Below, one piece after another: positions 25,201 to 37,425 of a DNA stretch of 64,000 nucleotides. Source of the stretch: Desmodesmus armatus (taxonomy: Eukaryota; Chlorophyta; Chlorophyceae; Sphaeropleales; Scenedesmaceae); assembly GCA_007449985.2 (NCBI GenBank), contig VIIQ02000010.1, positions 248,001 through 312,000 of the forward strand, written 5' to 3'. Positions within the stretch are counted from its first letter, which is position 1; each line of letters opens with the position of its first letter. A program made the position numbers and the translations under genes. A model generated the notes under the pieces. It did not search any database and was not told where the DNA came from. It saw only the letters and a program-made list of their open reading frames with translations.

Positions 25201-28200
25201 GCGCACTGACTGACTGGGGTGGCTGCTTGTTCCAATGTATGCTGCGCCCCCAGGTGTTTGTTCCCAGCAAGGACGGCACGAAGGTGCCCATGTTCATCAC
25301 TCACAGGAAGGGACTCAAGCTGGACGGCAGCAACCCCACACTCCTCTATGGCTACGGTACGGGGGCCCCCTGCAGGGCGTCCTCCACAACCCACTGCTGA
25401 ATGCAGTCACTGCCGCTAGTACAGTGTGCATGTCCCAAATTGTGCTGGGTAGCTACATGACAGATGCAGGCAACAGAATCCAAGGCAGCATTATTTGACT
25501 TTATGCTGCCACTGGACACACGCCACACAAGCAAATCCAGTTGCATGACACACATGCCTTCTCAACTGCAGCTCCATCCTGAGGCAGTGAGTGGGTGCAG
25601 GTCCAGTTGTGCAGAACTTCTCTCTTGTGGTGCTGCGACTTTGTTGAAGTTGCAATATCATTCAATCGTGATCTTCTGCACAACTGGACCTGCAGTCACT
25701 CATTGCCTCAGGATTGAAATGCTGAAGAGTCATGTGTGCGGTAGCCCCCTGCGTGTGTGCCTGTGTTTGCATAGTTGTAGACAGTACCGCCCACCACCCT
25801 CCCCCACCCCCCAATAATTGCTCGAACTTTATCAAGGGGTACATGAATGCATGAATGGATGTACGGAGGACAGCCACCAAGGATGAGGCAACAGTCTCTT
25901 GCACTCACCTACTGCTTTCTTTCTTTTTGTCCCAGCCGCCGGGAAGCCACAGCTGTAACAGCAGCTGCCTTCAAGGGAGAGCTGCAAAGCCTCCATCATC
26001 CCGTCAACCCCACCACACCACCTGCCTTGTGCATCCACTCACCAAGACTGTGGAGCAGCAGGGGCATGTGTAGGGGCCAACAAACCAAATACGCACAACC
26101 TCCTTTTCACACCCCTTACAAGAGGAAGCTGCTCATTCACTCATCGACCTGCTGCAGGTGGCTTCAACATATCTCTTGAGCCAGGCTTCTCAGCCAGCCG
26201 TCTGGCCTGGTTGGCCGGCTACAACGGTGTTTATGCACAGGCCAACCTGCGGGGCGGAGGGGAGTACGGCATCGACTGGCGCAATGCAGGCAGCAAGGCA
26301 AACAAGCAGAACGTCTTTGACGACTTCCAGGTGTGCAAGACAGGGCGGTGTGGTGTGCCGTCGATGTCGTGTGGTGCGGCACAGGGCAGCACGAGGTGGG
26401 GCGTGGGTGTGTTGGGGCCGCGCGGTGCGGTGCAGGCATGTTGATCTGCCTTGAAGATGACAGCACTGCTCCTGCACCTCCAAGGCTACACCACTGCTCA
26501 TGATGGTGTCTTGTGTGCGTTGCTGACGTGTTGTGTGTGCTGCAGGCATGCGCTGAGTACCTTCAGGCGCAGAGCTACTGCAGTGCTGGGAAGCTTGTCA
26601 TCCAGGGAGGCAGCAACGGTGGCCTCCTGGTGGCTGCCTGCATCAACCAACGGCCTGACCTCTTCTGCTGTGGCATAGCTCAGGTACTCTGCTAACATCT
26701 GGTAATCACCTGAGATAGCAGGATGGCCTAGCTCAGCTTCGTGCAGGACAACAGTAACAACAAGGGCCAGCCCAAATGCATGTGCATTGGTTCCGAGCAT
26801 ACATGCAGTGACAGCTTGTATGCTCGTTGCTAGTGTCATCATTGTGTTAGTGCTCTCATTGTGGTGTTCGTCAATGTAGTGTTCGTTAGTGTTCTCATTG
26901 CCACGAGTTACATGATACCAGCTTTTGATTGAATCTGACATGGGCTACAAGTCGGTTCCAGGGCTGCTGCAAGGCGCAGCTGCATGACCATGCCGCTTAC
27001 TTCATGCTGTGAATGTGTGTGTGTCAACGTAACGTTGCCGCCTTCACGCATTGTTGCTGCCTGTGTGTTGTCCCAGGTTGGTGTGATGGACATGCTGCGC
27101 TTCCACAAGGTGAGCTAGCAGCACACAACATGCTTCACTCGGAACATGCGTGTGTCCTGCCACTGGCGTTTCTTGGTCGGCCTAGTTGCTCCCTGGATGG
27201 CCACATTGATGCTGTACAAGGACTTGCTTAGTGCACTCCATGTGTCCAGCACACATGCTCCTACGCTGCTGAGAGGCCATGCATCAGCCAGGCCGGCACG
27301 GCAGACCTACTACCCCTCAACAATCACGTGTCAGTAAACAGGCCTTCAGCCGCCAGTCGCGCCAACTGGTTGCAACCTTGGGAAGCAGGCACATGGTTAT
27401 GTTTCCTGCAGCTGGTCCTGGGATGCCCAGATCAGGCTGATCAACAAGGTGTGGTGTGTGACGCTGCCCCCTGCTTGCTGCAGTTCACCATCGGCCATGC
27501 TTGGATCACAGATTATGGAGACCCCGATGCTGCCGAGGACTTTGCATGGTGAGGCTGCGGCTGCAAAGCAGGAAGGGTTGTGGCTGCCTGTGCTGCAGCC
27601 GGCGGGACAGACTGTGTGATAGCTACTGCCATGGTGCTCAACTGAAGTGACTGAGGTCAACAAGGTTGTTGCAATGCGACTAGCAAAGGGACGTAGAGGG
27701 CACCTTGAAGCTGCCTATCACAGTCAGGGCGAGGTCAACATAGAGCACACAGGCTGAATATATCCGTCCTGCAGGTTTGCAGCTGCCTGTGCCGTTGTGT
27801 AGTTCTGACGTGCGCCTGGTTGGGCTGGTGCTGGGGTGCGATGCAGGATATACCCGTACTCCCCACTGCACAATGTGGCAGTGCCGCAGGGGACGACACA
27901 GCAATACCCCGCAATGCTGCTCGCCACAGGCAAGTCACTTGCTTTTTTTCACAGTCTTAGCACTTATGCCTTCAGGGATTGCTGCAGCTGCGGGTTGGGA
28001 GTGTCTTTGCAACTACCTTGAAGCAGGTACTGCAGTCCCACGTGACTTGGCACCTCAAGTGTTAGCAGTTGCTTTTGGCAGGGAAGTACAGTGCTGTGCA
28101 GTGCCGGTGAATTTAACCCTGGGCTGTCTGCTGCCACTGTGATTGGTGATGCAGTGTTGCCTGATTGCTGCCTATTGTTGTGTTGTCCCACTGCTGTGTT

Positions 28201-28891
28201 GTCCTGCAGGCGATCACGATGACAGGTGAGGGTAACAAATAGCACGGCCGCGATGCAGCTGCAACTGCATGAACGTGTAGGCCATCAAGCTTACTGCATT
28301 GACTGGGGATTGGATTTGCAACCTGCACACCGTGCAAACAACAAAACAGGAAGCTGGTGTGGTTTGTGGACAGCAAAAGGCACCAGAATGACACTGAGAA
28401 ACCGGACACGTCCAAGGACCGTCTAATTTGTAGGCAAGCATGAACCGATCAGGCACCTGGCAGTGCTGCCTCTTGCCACCTCAGCGTCACCACAACACAG
28501 CAACAGCATGATGCTTCAACGCCACTTTTGCTGGCAGCCGGTGCCATGTCACATGTACACCGAGCTTATCGTCCATGACTGCTGACGTGCGTGTGGGGCA
28601 GTGAAGTTGAACCCGTGTGTCTGTTGTTGCTGCAGGGTGGTGCCCTTGCACAGCTTGAAGCTGATGGCCCAACTGCAGTATGACTTAGCCAGCAAGGACC
28701 CAGACAGCAGCAAGCAGCAGAACCCTCTGCTGATCCGTGTTGAGGTCCGAGCAGGCCACGGAGCAGGCAAGCCCACGGCCAAGATCATTGCTGAGACGAG
28801 TGACTTGGTTGGCTTTGCAGCTCAGTGTGTGGGGGCCAAGTGGGTGGGAACAGCCCCAGCAGCAGCTGCCGAGCCGACAGCTAGCTTGTGA
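19216..28891 (+). CDS. Prolyl oligopeptidase (S9A) with N-terminal targeting-like extension
   Basis: Twenty-three exons: 19216-19309, 19516-19562, 19898-19994, 20306-20372, 20728-20790, 21039-21246, 21555-21667, 21928-22057, 22372-22409, 22735-22862, 23111-23228, 23657-23779, 24005-24068, 24410-24491, 24849-24970, 25254-25356, 26158-26330, 26546-26683, 27077-27109, 27484-27548, 27847-27929, 28210-28225, 28636-28891. They sum to 2361 nt (786 residues; family about 710). The enzyme cuts short peptides after Pro. Seen: [17 protein letters not shown] (N-terminal hydrolase part), a beta-propeller, then [10 protein letters not shown], the nucleophile GGSNGG (Ser613), GDHDDRVVPLHS (Asp700) and RAGHGAGKP (His743). 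The first 40 or so residues are Arg/Ser/Ala-rich with few acids, suggesting plastid or mitochondrial import. Odd points: a 16-nt microexon (28210-28225) preceded by an intron with a GC donor at 27930. Confidence 0.96.
22441..22505. repeat. G-tract/C-tract hairpin in prolyl oligopeptidase intron 9
   Basis: CGAG plus two G runs is followed, after a spacer containing another G run, by a run of ten C and CTCG, so the ends can pair. Similar G/C-run hairpins occur at 41661-41696 and in the minisatellite at 42391-42852. Confidence 0.7.
24147..24218 (+). repeat. 15-bp tandem repeat with TTGCAG units in an intron
   Basis: Four full copies and a partial fifth of CTTGCAGTGCAGAAA lie in intron 13 of the prolyl oligopeptidase gene. 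Each copy holds a TTGCAG that resembles the genome's own splice acceptor. A telomere-like GGGTTTAGGG is 60 bp upstream (24086-24097). Confidence 0.85.
25576..25714 (+). repeat. Intronic hairpin, 41-bp arms with three mismatches
   Basis: Arms 25576-25616 and 25674-25714 pair at 38 of 41 positions, with a 57-nt loop, inside intron 16 of the prolyl oligopeptidase gene. Host transcription on the plus strand would make the hairpin. The size and imperfect pairing are like algal miRNA precursors. Confidence 0.75.
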
Positions 28892-29350
28892 GGTGGCCTT
28901 CTCGTGAGAGTGGCAGTGGTTTGTTCCTGGCTGGCTTTTTGTGTGGGCACTTGCGGTGCCAGCCTGTGCTACAGCTTTGGCCACCCCACCTAAGCTGCGT
29001 GGCTGACAAACTCGTTACAAAGCTGACGTTTAAGTGGCTGTTGCAACACGGTTGAAGTCCCTACCTTGGTCTGCCTTGGTCTACCTGTCCGAAGTTGACT
29101 CACCGATCTCGATCTGTCGTCACCCCTTGGACGACGAAGACGCGGTCGTTCGGGTGCATATATCACTCGGCTTCAGTGAACGATGCAGTTTGTCAAAAGC
29201 TACTGTACTTCCCACATCAGGACGCATCACAACCTGCTGGGGGAACAACATCCCACCAACACAGTGGCAAACAGTCCTACAGTGGGACAATCCTACCAGC
29301 CTGAAATCAACTGTCACTAGTGCTGTTGGTAGCGTGTCTGATACGCAAAG
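28892..29350. promoter_or_regulatory. Intergenic region upstream of the aspartic protease gene
   Basis: 459 bp between the prolyl oligopeptidase stop and the next ATG on the same strand. It holds a 3' UTR, a promoter and a 5' UTR; no named element is seen. Confidence 0.4.
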
Positions 29351-32300
29351 ATGCAGGCCAGCAGCCAGGCTGCTTGCCTGTCCCGCAGAGGGGCACTGAC
29401 CTCTGCAGTGGTGCTGACAGTCCTGCCACGCAGCCTGCCAGCACGTGCCAGGACTCAGACAGTCACTGCCGTCCCACTGGCTGACCTGCCAATGCAGAGG
29501 TAGGTTGCCTACTATGAACGAAGAGAGGATTCAACTCTTGTTCAACGCACTGCAGCCATTGGTAGGGGTGGTTTTCAAGCTGAAGTATTGTATTGGGCCC
29601 TCCTGTGCACCTCCCTACAGGATCAAGTTGCCCAAGGGTGGTGTTGGGCGTGACTACGTGCTGATCCAGCTCACAATCAACAATGAGGGGCCATATGACT
29701 TCATGCTGGACTCAGGTGGGCATGGTCACACTTGCTGAAGGTACATGAGGGATGAAAAAAAGAGATGTGCTGCGGCGGCGTGCACTTGCCAATGTTGCAA
29801 CTCTTACTCTTGCAGTGACAGGCTGGGGGCTTGGTGGTGTTTTGCAGCTGCCTGATGCAGCCTGAATGCAGCTGTGCAGTGTGCAGGGCTGCCATCAAGC
29901 TGTGACGTCTTGGCTGCCCTCTGTTCTGCAAAACTGCCTGTGCACAAATGCACTGCATTATATGCCTCTGTGCTGCACATGCATGTGCATGTATATGCAG
30001 GACTGACAGCTGAGGTGATCACCCCCCAGCTGCGGGACCAGCTTGGCAAGCTGAAGAGCAGGGGCAAGGTCCAGGGCCTGGGGGCGGGGGGAGCCACAGG
30101 AGGAGACCTGGTGAGGGGGGGGGACAGGAGTATGCAGAAGTGAGGCTGGGGCCCCCGAGGTGACACAGCAACACTGTGCACTTCATCCTTGCGTTGAGAT
30201 GGGTATAGCAGTGTGTGCAGAGGGTACTAACACGGGTAGCAGCGAAGGGGGGGGGGGCAGCACAGCTGGTGTCACTGCAGTATGTCAGCAAACAGCACAT
30301 GATTTTGTTTGGGTGGCAGGGGTGTGTGATTGCAGGCGGTAGTGGGGCTCTGTGGCACATATGCAGCAAGAGTGCGCTGTAGGCAGGGGAGGGGGGGGTC
30401 CCTCTGCACCACTGAAGCACACTGCGCACGGCCACTGCCACAGCCGATGTGCAGCTGTGGCAGCTACAGCTGCATGTATGCACTCGGCGTCCAAGCCACT
30501 TTCGGCACAGTATGCTGGTGAACGTTTTGCAACGCCTCTGTGGCACCTTGGCAGCGCTGCTAGCAGCTGTGCTGTGTGTGCTGTGTGTGTGCCTAAACCC
30601 TAAACCCCAAACCCAAACCCCAAACCCTAACCCTAACCCTAAACCCTAACCCCAAGCCACCGCTTGCAATGTGTACAGACATGCACATGTGGTTCATGCG
30701 TCTCACTGCCCTTCCAGGTCCAACTGCAGGGTGCTGCCCTGTGCTGTGGCAACTTCCCTGGCCTGGGTGGAGACGATCGGCTGCCGCTGCCCCCCCTAAA
30801 TGCTGTGGTGCTGGACTTTCCCCAGTCACACCTGGACCCTCAGCACAACGTGGCGGGAATGCTGGGGCAGGAGGTGCGTGGAGGGCATGAGTGAAGCTAG
30901 CGGCTATACCCACGCCGCAGGCTACGCGTTGGGTTACTCCTGCTGTGCAGCATGCTGGGCAGGTTGCAGCTGCAATTCGCACTTGTCAATTTGTAATGTG
31001 GCTCATGACGTGAGAGGACATGATGGGTAATGCTTGTGACAGGGCCTGGAAGAACATGGTACTTGCACTGGCTGACATAACATGCATGACTCATCACAGG
31101 GGGTAACCCTTGGCTAAGATCATCATGAGGCGTGACCTCGGTGCAACCCTGTCTGCTGTCTACAGGTGTTGTCAATGTTTGATTCAGACTTGGACTTCAA
31201 GAAGAGCCGTGTGCGGCTGTGGAGGCCTGGCACTGTGGCAGAGCTTGCAGGGCCTGAGGGGCTGGAGGAGGTGCCGGCAGCTGTGCTGAATGAGTCAGGT
31301 GGGACTGCATGGCATCAAAGATTATATTGGCATAATAACAATGGCATTGATTATTGGCATTAATCATAATGGCATTAATAATGTTTTTATGCATGATGTA
31401 CAGGCAGAACTGGAAGTAGGCCTGGTATGCAGCCCCATGTTTCCTTTGCAGAGCGCGTCGGCTTGTCAATCAAAATACTGTTGTGGCATTGACCAATGTG
31501 TTGTCCAATGAGGGACATAGGGACACAAGAGAGGCTCTGCGGTGATCAAGTGCTGTGCTGTGCTGTGCTGTGCTGTGCTGTGCTGTGCTATGCTGTGCAG
31601 GCGTGTGGGGCATCAGGGTGACGGGACCCAAGGCAGCCAGCTCCCAGCCCTTTGTAGGGATTGTTGACTGCGGTACGTGTGTCTTTTGTGTGTTTTGATA
31701 TCGCCACCAGTATTGCCAGGAGGGAAGTATAGCATGCGCTGAGACAGCCTGACCAACAGCTCCTGTGGTCCAATCAACACTTTGCACAGCAGTATCCAGC
31801 GGCATGCAGACCCCACCTTCCAGCTGCAGCTAGCTGGTGTGGAGAAGCTTGAGAGAGAAGATAGGTGCAATCGTGGGTGGGCACCCTGCCACCCACGCAA
31901 CTCCGCAGTTATGAAAAGGAGTGGGCAGCTGCACAGTGTGTCATCATGTCTGTGACAAAACATGGCCTTGACTCGGTACCAGTGATCCTACGTACGCATG
32001 TGATTGCCACAGCATCTGCCACCGGCTTTTGTTTTTACCCTTCTTGCCGTGCATGCATGCACATATGCCTGCTGCACCGTCTTGTCCCGCTGCTGCTGCT
32101 TTGCCCCTACGTACCTGCAGGTGCCTCCTTCTCTGCTGTCAACTGGGCTGCAGCACGCCTGCTGGGCCTGACGGATGCAAATGGAAACCTGAAGGGCCCT
32201 CGGGGGCCTGATGTGATCAGCCTAGGTGAGGCAGTACACCACACCACTGGTCAGTGGGCAAGGCAGAAGCTGTGACAGTGATTGATATATGATCAAGTCG

Positions 32301-33403
32301 TGACCATCAGCAGCCGGCTGGCTATATCCATGGAGGTGAAAGGCGGGATGCACGGTCTGCCCAGCATCACGTAGACAACTGGCGGTCAGCAGGCTGTTCC
32401 AAGGGGCATACGTCTGCTGGGTTTCTGAAACGATGACGGTGTTAGGGAGGGTACCAAGGGAGAGAAGCTTCAGGGAGGTGTAGGAGTGAGTAACACTCGG
32501 TGCAGGCTGCACCCATTTTGGATGTTGGGTCTGTCAGCCAACACACATAGCCTCTAGCAGACCATTGGAACTGTGTATGTGCATGTCTGCCTGGCTGCCT
32601 GCAGGTGTCGATGGCCGGCCGCTGCCTTACCCCACCACCAACATCAGCTTCACCTTTGCAGGTGGGGGCAGCATGCTGCACCGCACATCCAGCATCAGGC
32701 TGCTTTTCGAACTGACCTGACACCTGCCAGCTACTAGTGCCATAGTACACATCAAATGCCTAGCTCTGTCTGTGCTGTGTGGCCGCTAGTGTGGCCTGCA
32801 CGGCAGTCCTTGCCTGCCAGTACAGCAACGGTGGAGCCATAATCACACCAGTGCAGTCTGCTGTGCTGCCCTGACATGATGCGCTGCGCTGTGCCGTGCT
32901 CTGCAGGTGATGCACGCAAGGACCCTACAACCGGCGGCCTCTCGTTTGGCCAACCTAGCAGGGACTGGAAGCCCTGGGCCCCAGTGCAAGCAGCAGTAGG
33001 TAAGAGCAACGCCCAGTACTGCAAACTCCCACTTTGTACTGAAAGTTCTACGCAAATCACAGGCAACTTGCCTGGCCTCTGTGCTTTGTGGTAGCTACAA
33101 CAGGCTGTCAATGGGGACCAATCTGTAGTCGTAGAGTATTGCTGACCCCTCCTTGGGCCTGCTGATCAGCATATGCTGCCTGCTGTCTGTCTCGGTGTGT
33201 GTGCCGCCCTGCACTCTGCAGGTGACCTGCCAGTGTTCAGCCAACTGCTGGGTGATGGTGACAGCCGCACCCCCTTCAAGGGCCCTGCTGCCCTCATTGG
33301 CCTGGATGTGCTGGCCCAGCGCAGGGTGGTGCTGGAGGCACTGCCACCAGCACTGGCCCGCACAGTGGGACGCAAGCGGAGGCTGTTTGTTGCAAAGAAG
33401 TGA
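29351..33403 (+). CDS. Two-lobed retropepsin-like aspartic protease, transit-peptide-like N-terminus
   Basis: Ten exons: 29351-29499, 29621-29715, 30001-30110, 30718-30873, 31166-31298, 31601-31672, 32121-32225, 32605-32661, 32907-32999, 33222-33403; 383 residues, phases consistent. The first 45 residues are rich in Ser, Arg, Ala and Thr without acids, like a plastid transit peptide. Lobe one carries the motif FMLDSGLTAEVI (Asp80-Ser-Gly). Lobe two carries VGIVDCGASFSAVNWAAARLLGL (Asp237-Cys-Gly), and the C-terminus has AALIGLDVLAQRRVVLE, the hydrophobic-Gly strand typical of retropepsin folds. The two motifs suggest a monomeric enzyme with both catalytic Asp residues, though the second triplet is Cys rather than Thr or Ser. 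Plants have similar uncharacterised proteins annotated as aspartyl proteases. Substrate unknown. It could instead be a non-proteolytic homologue. Confidence 0.8.
30593..30654. repeat. Interstitial telomere-like repeat
   Basis: A 62-bp run of CCCTAAA, CCCTAA and CCCCAAA variants lies in intron 3 of the aspartic protease gene. The CCCTAAA units are the Arabidopsis-type telomere repeat in reverse orientation; it is too short and too internal to be a chromosome end. Confidence 0.85.
31551..31599 (+). repeat. TGCTG pentamer repeat forming a splice acceptor tract
   Basis: About nine copies of TGCTG/TGTGC (one with A) run directly into the CAG acceptor of exon 6 of the aspartic protease gene, replacing a normal polypyrimidine tract. 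Confidence 0.85.
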
Positions 33404-36400
33404 CTGATGCAGTACACACTTTCACTTATAATCTGGTGGTATGAACTGAAAGGTCCTGAAGTACTTGCATAGTTGTACCAATCAGACTCAGAATCTGGCT
33501 GGTCAGTGGCATGACAGGGTACATTGTGACATCGAAATGGGTGGTCGCCTCATGATGAGAAGCGAAGATTGTGACAAGTGGCATAAGTGTGTGCATGGCA
33601 GCGGCTACTCACCTTGTAAGAGCAGGTGTTGAAGGGTCCCGAACTGGTGCTGGGTGACAGAATACATTCACACCCTTTGATCAAGCTTAGCGATCCTCCT
33701 GTAGCCCAGCAACAGCCAAGCTTACACAGGCTGGTTGTGCATAGTTCACCCGTGATTTTGACAGTGTGTTGTGCGTGATCAAACTATTATGCACTTGACA
33801 GCTGCTGTGCGCAGCCCAAACAAGGAGGTGCCAACCTTTACAAAATGGGCCAGGGGTCCTTTGTGCAGCTTGCAAGCACCTCCTTTAACAGTGGCTTCCT
33901 CCTTGCTGTGTACCCAGCGCACAACCACCACCAGACAGCTACACAGCCGTGCATGTATGCGCAAACACGTGTCCAGCTTCAACCACGTTCTTTACATCAG
34001 CACCAGTGACAGATACTACTAGCAGCCTAGCAGGCACAGTAAGTCCCGCTGCTGGCTGTACCGCCACACATGACACCCTTTGAAATTCCCTGACAAACAT
34101 GTCACACGCTGATGTCACACTAATAACCCGCAGACTGCTGTCACATGCTTATAGCTGTGCTACCTGCAAAGCCACATGGCTCGCACAAGCGCCCAGCCAG
34201 TGCTGCAGCATGTGTGCAGATGCAGCCTTGAGTAGCCCAAACCTGCAGGGTAAAACCGCGTCCAATACTGTTGACGCCCTTCATGCTAACACCCGCCAAC
34301 AGGACCCCACAGACGTGTGCATCGCCCTGTATGCCGCACCATGTGGCGCCACCACAGGCAGGACAAAAAAACTGGCATGACCACGTGTCATCATGACATG
34401 GGGCCCAGCTTTTCTGTTGGCTGTCGAACGGCCTAGACACTGTGCGAGCCAAGATGCATGCGCCTGCACTGCTGAAGCAGATGCTCTGCAATTCTTGAGG
34501 CCACATTGCAACAAATGCTGGCAGTCTGCACACTGGGTGCTTGCCATGCTTTGGCATGAAAAGTCACATTCGTTGGGCGTGCAACTCACACAGCATTGGC
34601 ACAGGTGCATTATCCGCCCTCCCTCCGCTGCTGTGAGCTTAGGCAGCCGCCGGCTGTTGAACAGTGGGCGGAGGGAACACACGACGCACGTTGGAAACAC
34701 AATTGCAGTGGTGCATTATCGCATCGATGCTCGCGAGCCAGGGTAGTTTAATGTCCTCAGATTGTTGCAACACACCTTCCGCAGCAACTGCATGTCACCA
34801 CAATGCAACACTTACTTTTGCAGCCAGCATGCATGGTGCCACCACACACTAGTAGTTTTGCGTTCTACTACCAAATGGCAGTATCACACTCACAGCAAAC
34901 TTACTGTGTGTATCACAACTATCATTACTGTCCAGGCTCGACAGTGGCCCACTGCAATCCAGCAAACATTGCAGCAATGGTGTTGGTGCACAACGTGCCG
35001 GTAGCCAATCGAGGCTAGCCCCCAAAACACTCCGAAAGCCCACACCAACCAGGGGTGCTGATTAGCACTTCAATTCATCACTCAAACGACAATGACCTGG
35101 TGACAGCCCCATGAAAACAACCCTTGATGGAATAGACGCAAGATTTATACCCTCACAACAAACTCGTTGCTAAGCCACTGCTCAAATTTCTGTAGCCACA
35201 GCTGAGCCCATGTGTCAGCCTGTGATACATGCCGGTCTCTTGGCAGGTGCAGACCGCAACAGCCAACATCAATCAAGGCGTTGATGCCCCATAGCAAAGG
35301 AACGGCTGGGCCCCCACCACCAACACAGGACCAATTGCAGCGTGTACTAGTGCAACCAAGCAACAGTAGTGCTTTGTGCACGCACAAACCGTGGACACGG
35401 CATGATCTCAGTGCTCTAGACAGTCCCTGTGTTGGCCTTGGTAGTTGTTACCATAGGGTCACAATCAAGTTACCATAGTGTCATGTATGCAACTGGCAGC
35501 ATCTGTTGTGCCACATGTGTGGCGGCCGCACATATGTGGCACATGCATGTCCAACAGGCGATGACACACGTCACAACAGCCGTGGTGATTGTGGCAGTTG
35601 TATGCACACACAGCACGTGCTGTGCACACACGGGTGCACCCGTGTCCCCAGCAGGGCAGATGCTTCATGCAGGAGCATGTGTGTGACTCTGCTGGTATGC
35701 AGTACACAGCAAGTCGCCAAGATGGAGTCAGCGCAGACCAACATACCACATGTGCTGACAACAGACATGCACACTGCAAAAAGCAGGGCTTGTTCGCAGC
35801 CCCAGGGTCACTGTTGTGCTGCAGCAACCCCACACCCACCAGCAACCCGCACGCCACCACCAACATGCAGCAATCCTAGAAAGCTGCAAGGTACTGACAG
35901 AATCGTCACCTTGTAGCACGACTGCGCCGCACTTCAGTACAGTACCTGCACTTGTCTCACAACAAGTACATGCTAGCTTACTATGCCACTTCCGAAATGT
36001 GCAGCCTGAGCGGCTCAACCCACCATGCACAAAACATGAAACTGCAACCCCGTAACCATTTCAAACGAGCCCTTGCAAACAAAATCTATCCAGCCTCATC
36101 TGTTGAACTCAACATCATGCAAACTTTGAAGCGTGCATGGTGCGGCAGTGAGCTGTATCTTTGCATCTGCGACCCAAAGCGATGACAGTTCATTGACTGT
36201 ACCTGATGGAAACGTCCCGCTACCCTGCAGCAAACAGCAGTTGACTTCGGCAATGCTTGTGGAGCAACTCAGCTCCTGCACATGTGGCGGGATCCAAAAT
36301 CTATCATCCACGCGCCACATGCAAAGAACTTGTCACAATGCATGGCTGTGCCACGTGGTGCTACTCAATCAGCACAAGAACAGCGCTATGTGTGCAGACG

Positions 36401-37425
36401 CTGTGCAGGCAGAAGGCTGAAAGCTGAGGCGAAACCGCCACACCCAGCACTAGACCCACTATGCAGACCGTTGGAGAGTCACAGGACTGCACTCTCTGTC
36501 TGGAGCACGGCATGTGCCGAGTGGCATATACAGTACTAGTACCACGTCAGGGTCCTGTCTGACAACATTCCAGCAGCCTGTCAAGGCTGATGGGGCACTA
36601 CATGAGGCAACCCACACAAGCAGCAAACAAGCAATCACTGCCAGCCATCTCTGCTGGCAGCGGTAATGCTAGCAGTAGAGTTGGGTGCAACACATGCACT
36701 GCTTCAAGGTCATGTGGTCACACTGCATTCAGTTTGCTGCACCTGACAGGCAGTCATGTCATGGCCGTGCCGCCTGCACAGCGCTGCCTGCAAGGCAACC
36801 CACCAGCATATAACCCTGCTCACGAGCACAACCAAATGCACAAACAGCATTAGCGCACATGCGCAACCACGCACCAGGGCCATACAGCTTACCAACATTC
36901 ATACCATCAACATCATTACACGTGTTTCCGGCCAGGTTCATTGTGCAGGCAGCATGCTGCTGCTAGCAACAAATCGACCTTGGTGCAAGACAAGCAAGAC
37001 ACCACCAGGCGACCAGTGACCTAAGACACTAAATAGCCTGTACCAATTACGGCCACAACGCAGGCATACAAAGGGCATAAGAAGCAGCAGCGCTGAAACG
37101 GGCTGCTGCAGACCACCCCACACATGCTGCTCTGTGGCTTCAAAACCAAACTACTGTAGTGAGATTCCCATTCATACCAAAATTCATCATTCCTAGCGAG
37201 GACTGATCCCTGCTTGACAAGCAATGACCATTGCAGCACAGTCCCCGCCGACACAACAATCCAAACGCGTCAGCACCAAGCCACACAAGCAGATCATGCA
37301 CAGTACAAGCACCAAGACGGCTTGTTCACAACGCATATCTCCTTAAACGTCAAACTGGATATCCCTCCTGACAGACCTCCTGCAAAGACATCCCCTTTCA
37401 TTTACAGGGTTTTAACCTTAAACCC
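33404..37425. other. 4-kb region with no recognised gene
   Basis: It lies between the aspartic protease stop (+) and the hnRNP-like stop (-), two convergent genes. Open frames are short, have no supported splice pairs and resemble nothing I know. It contains the palindromes at 35507-35645. Near 37407-37430 there are telomere-like TTAAACCC pieces just beyond the hnRNP stop. Confidence 0.5.
35507..35645. repeat. Cluster of three palindromes
   Basis: 35507-35543 is a hairpin with 15-bp arms (one mismatch) around GGCGGCC. 35609-35624 is a perfect 16-bp palindrome centred on CACGTG. 35628-35645 is a perfect 18-bp palindrome centred on GGTGCACC. CACGTG is the G-box core bound by bHLH and bZIP factors, but nothing nearby shows a promoter. 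Confidence 0.7.

Noticed and set aside
29351..33403. Retroelement origin of the retropepsin-like protein
   Set aside because: It is a ten-exon single gene with a transit-like leader and two protease lobes, without any neighbouring reverse transcriptase or integrase.
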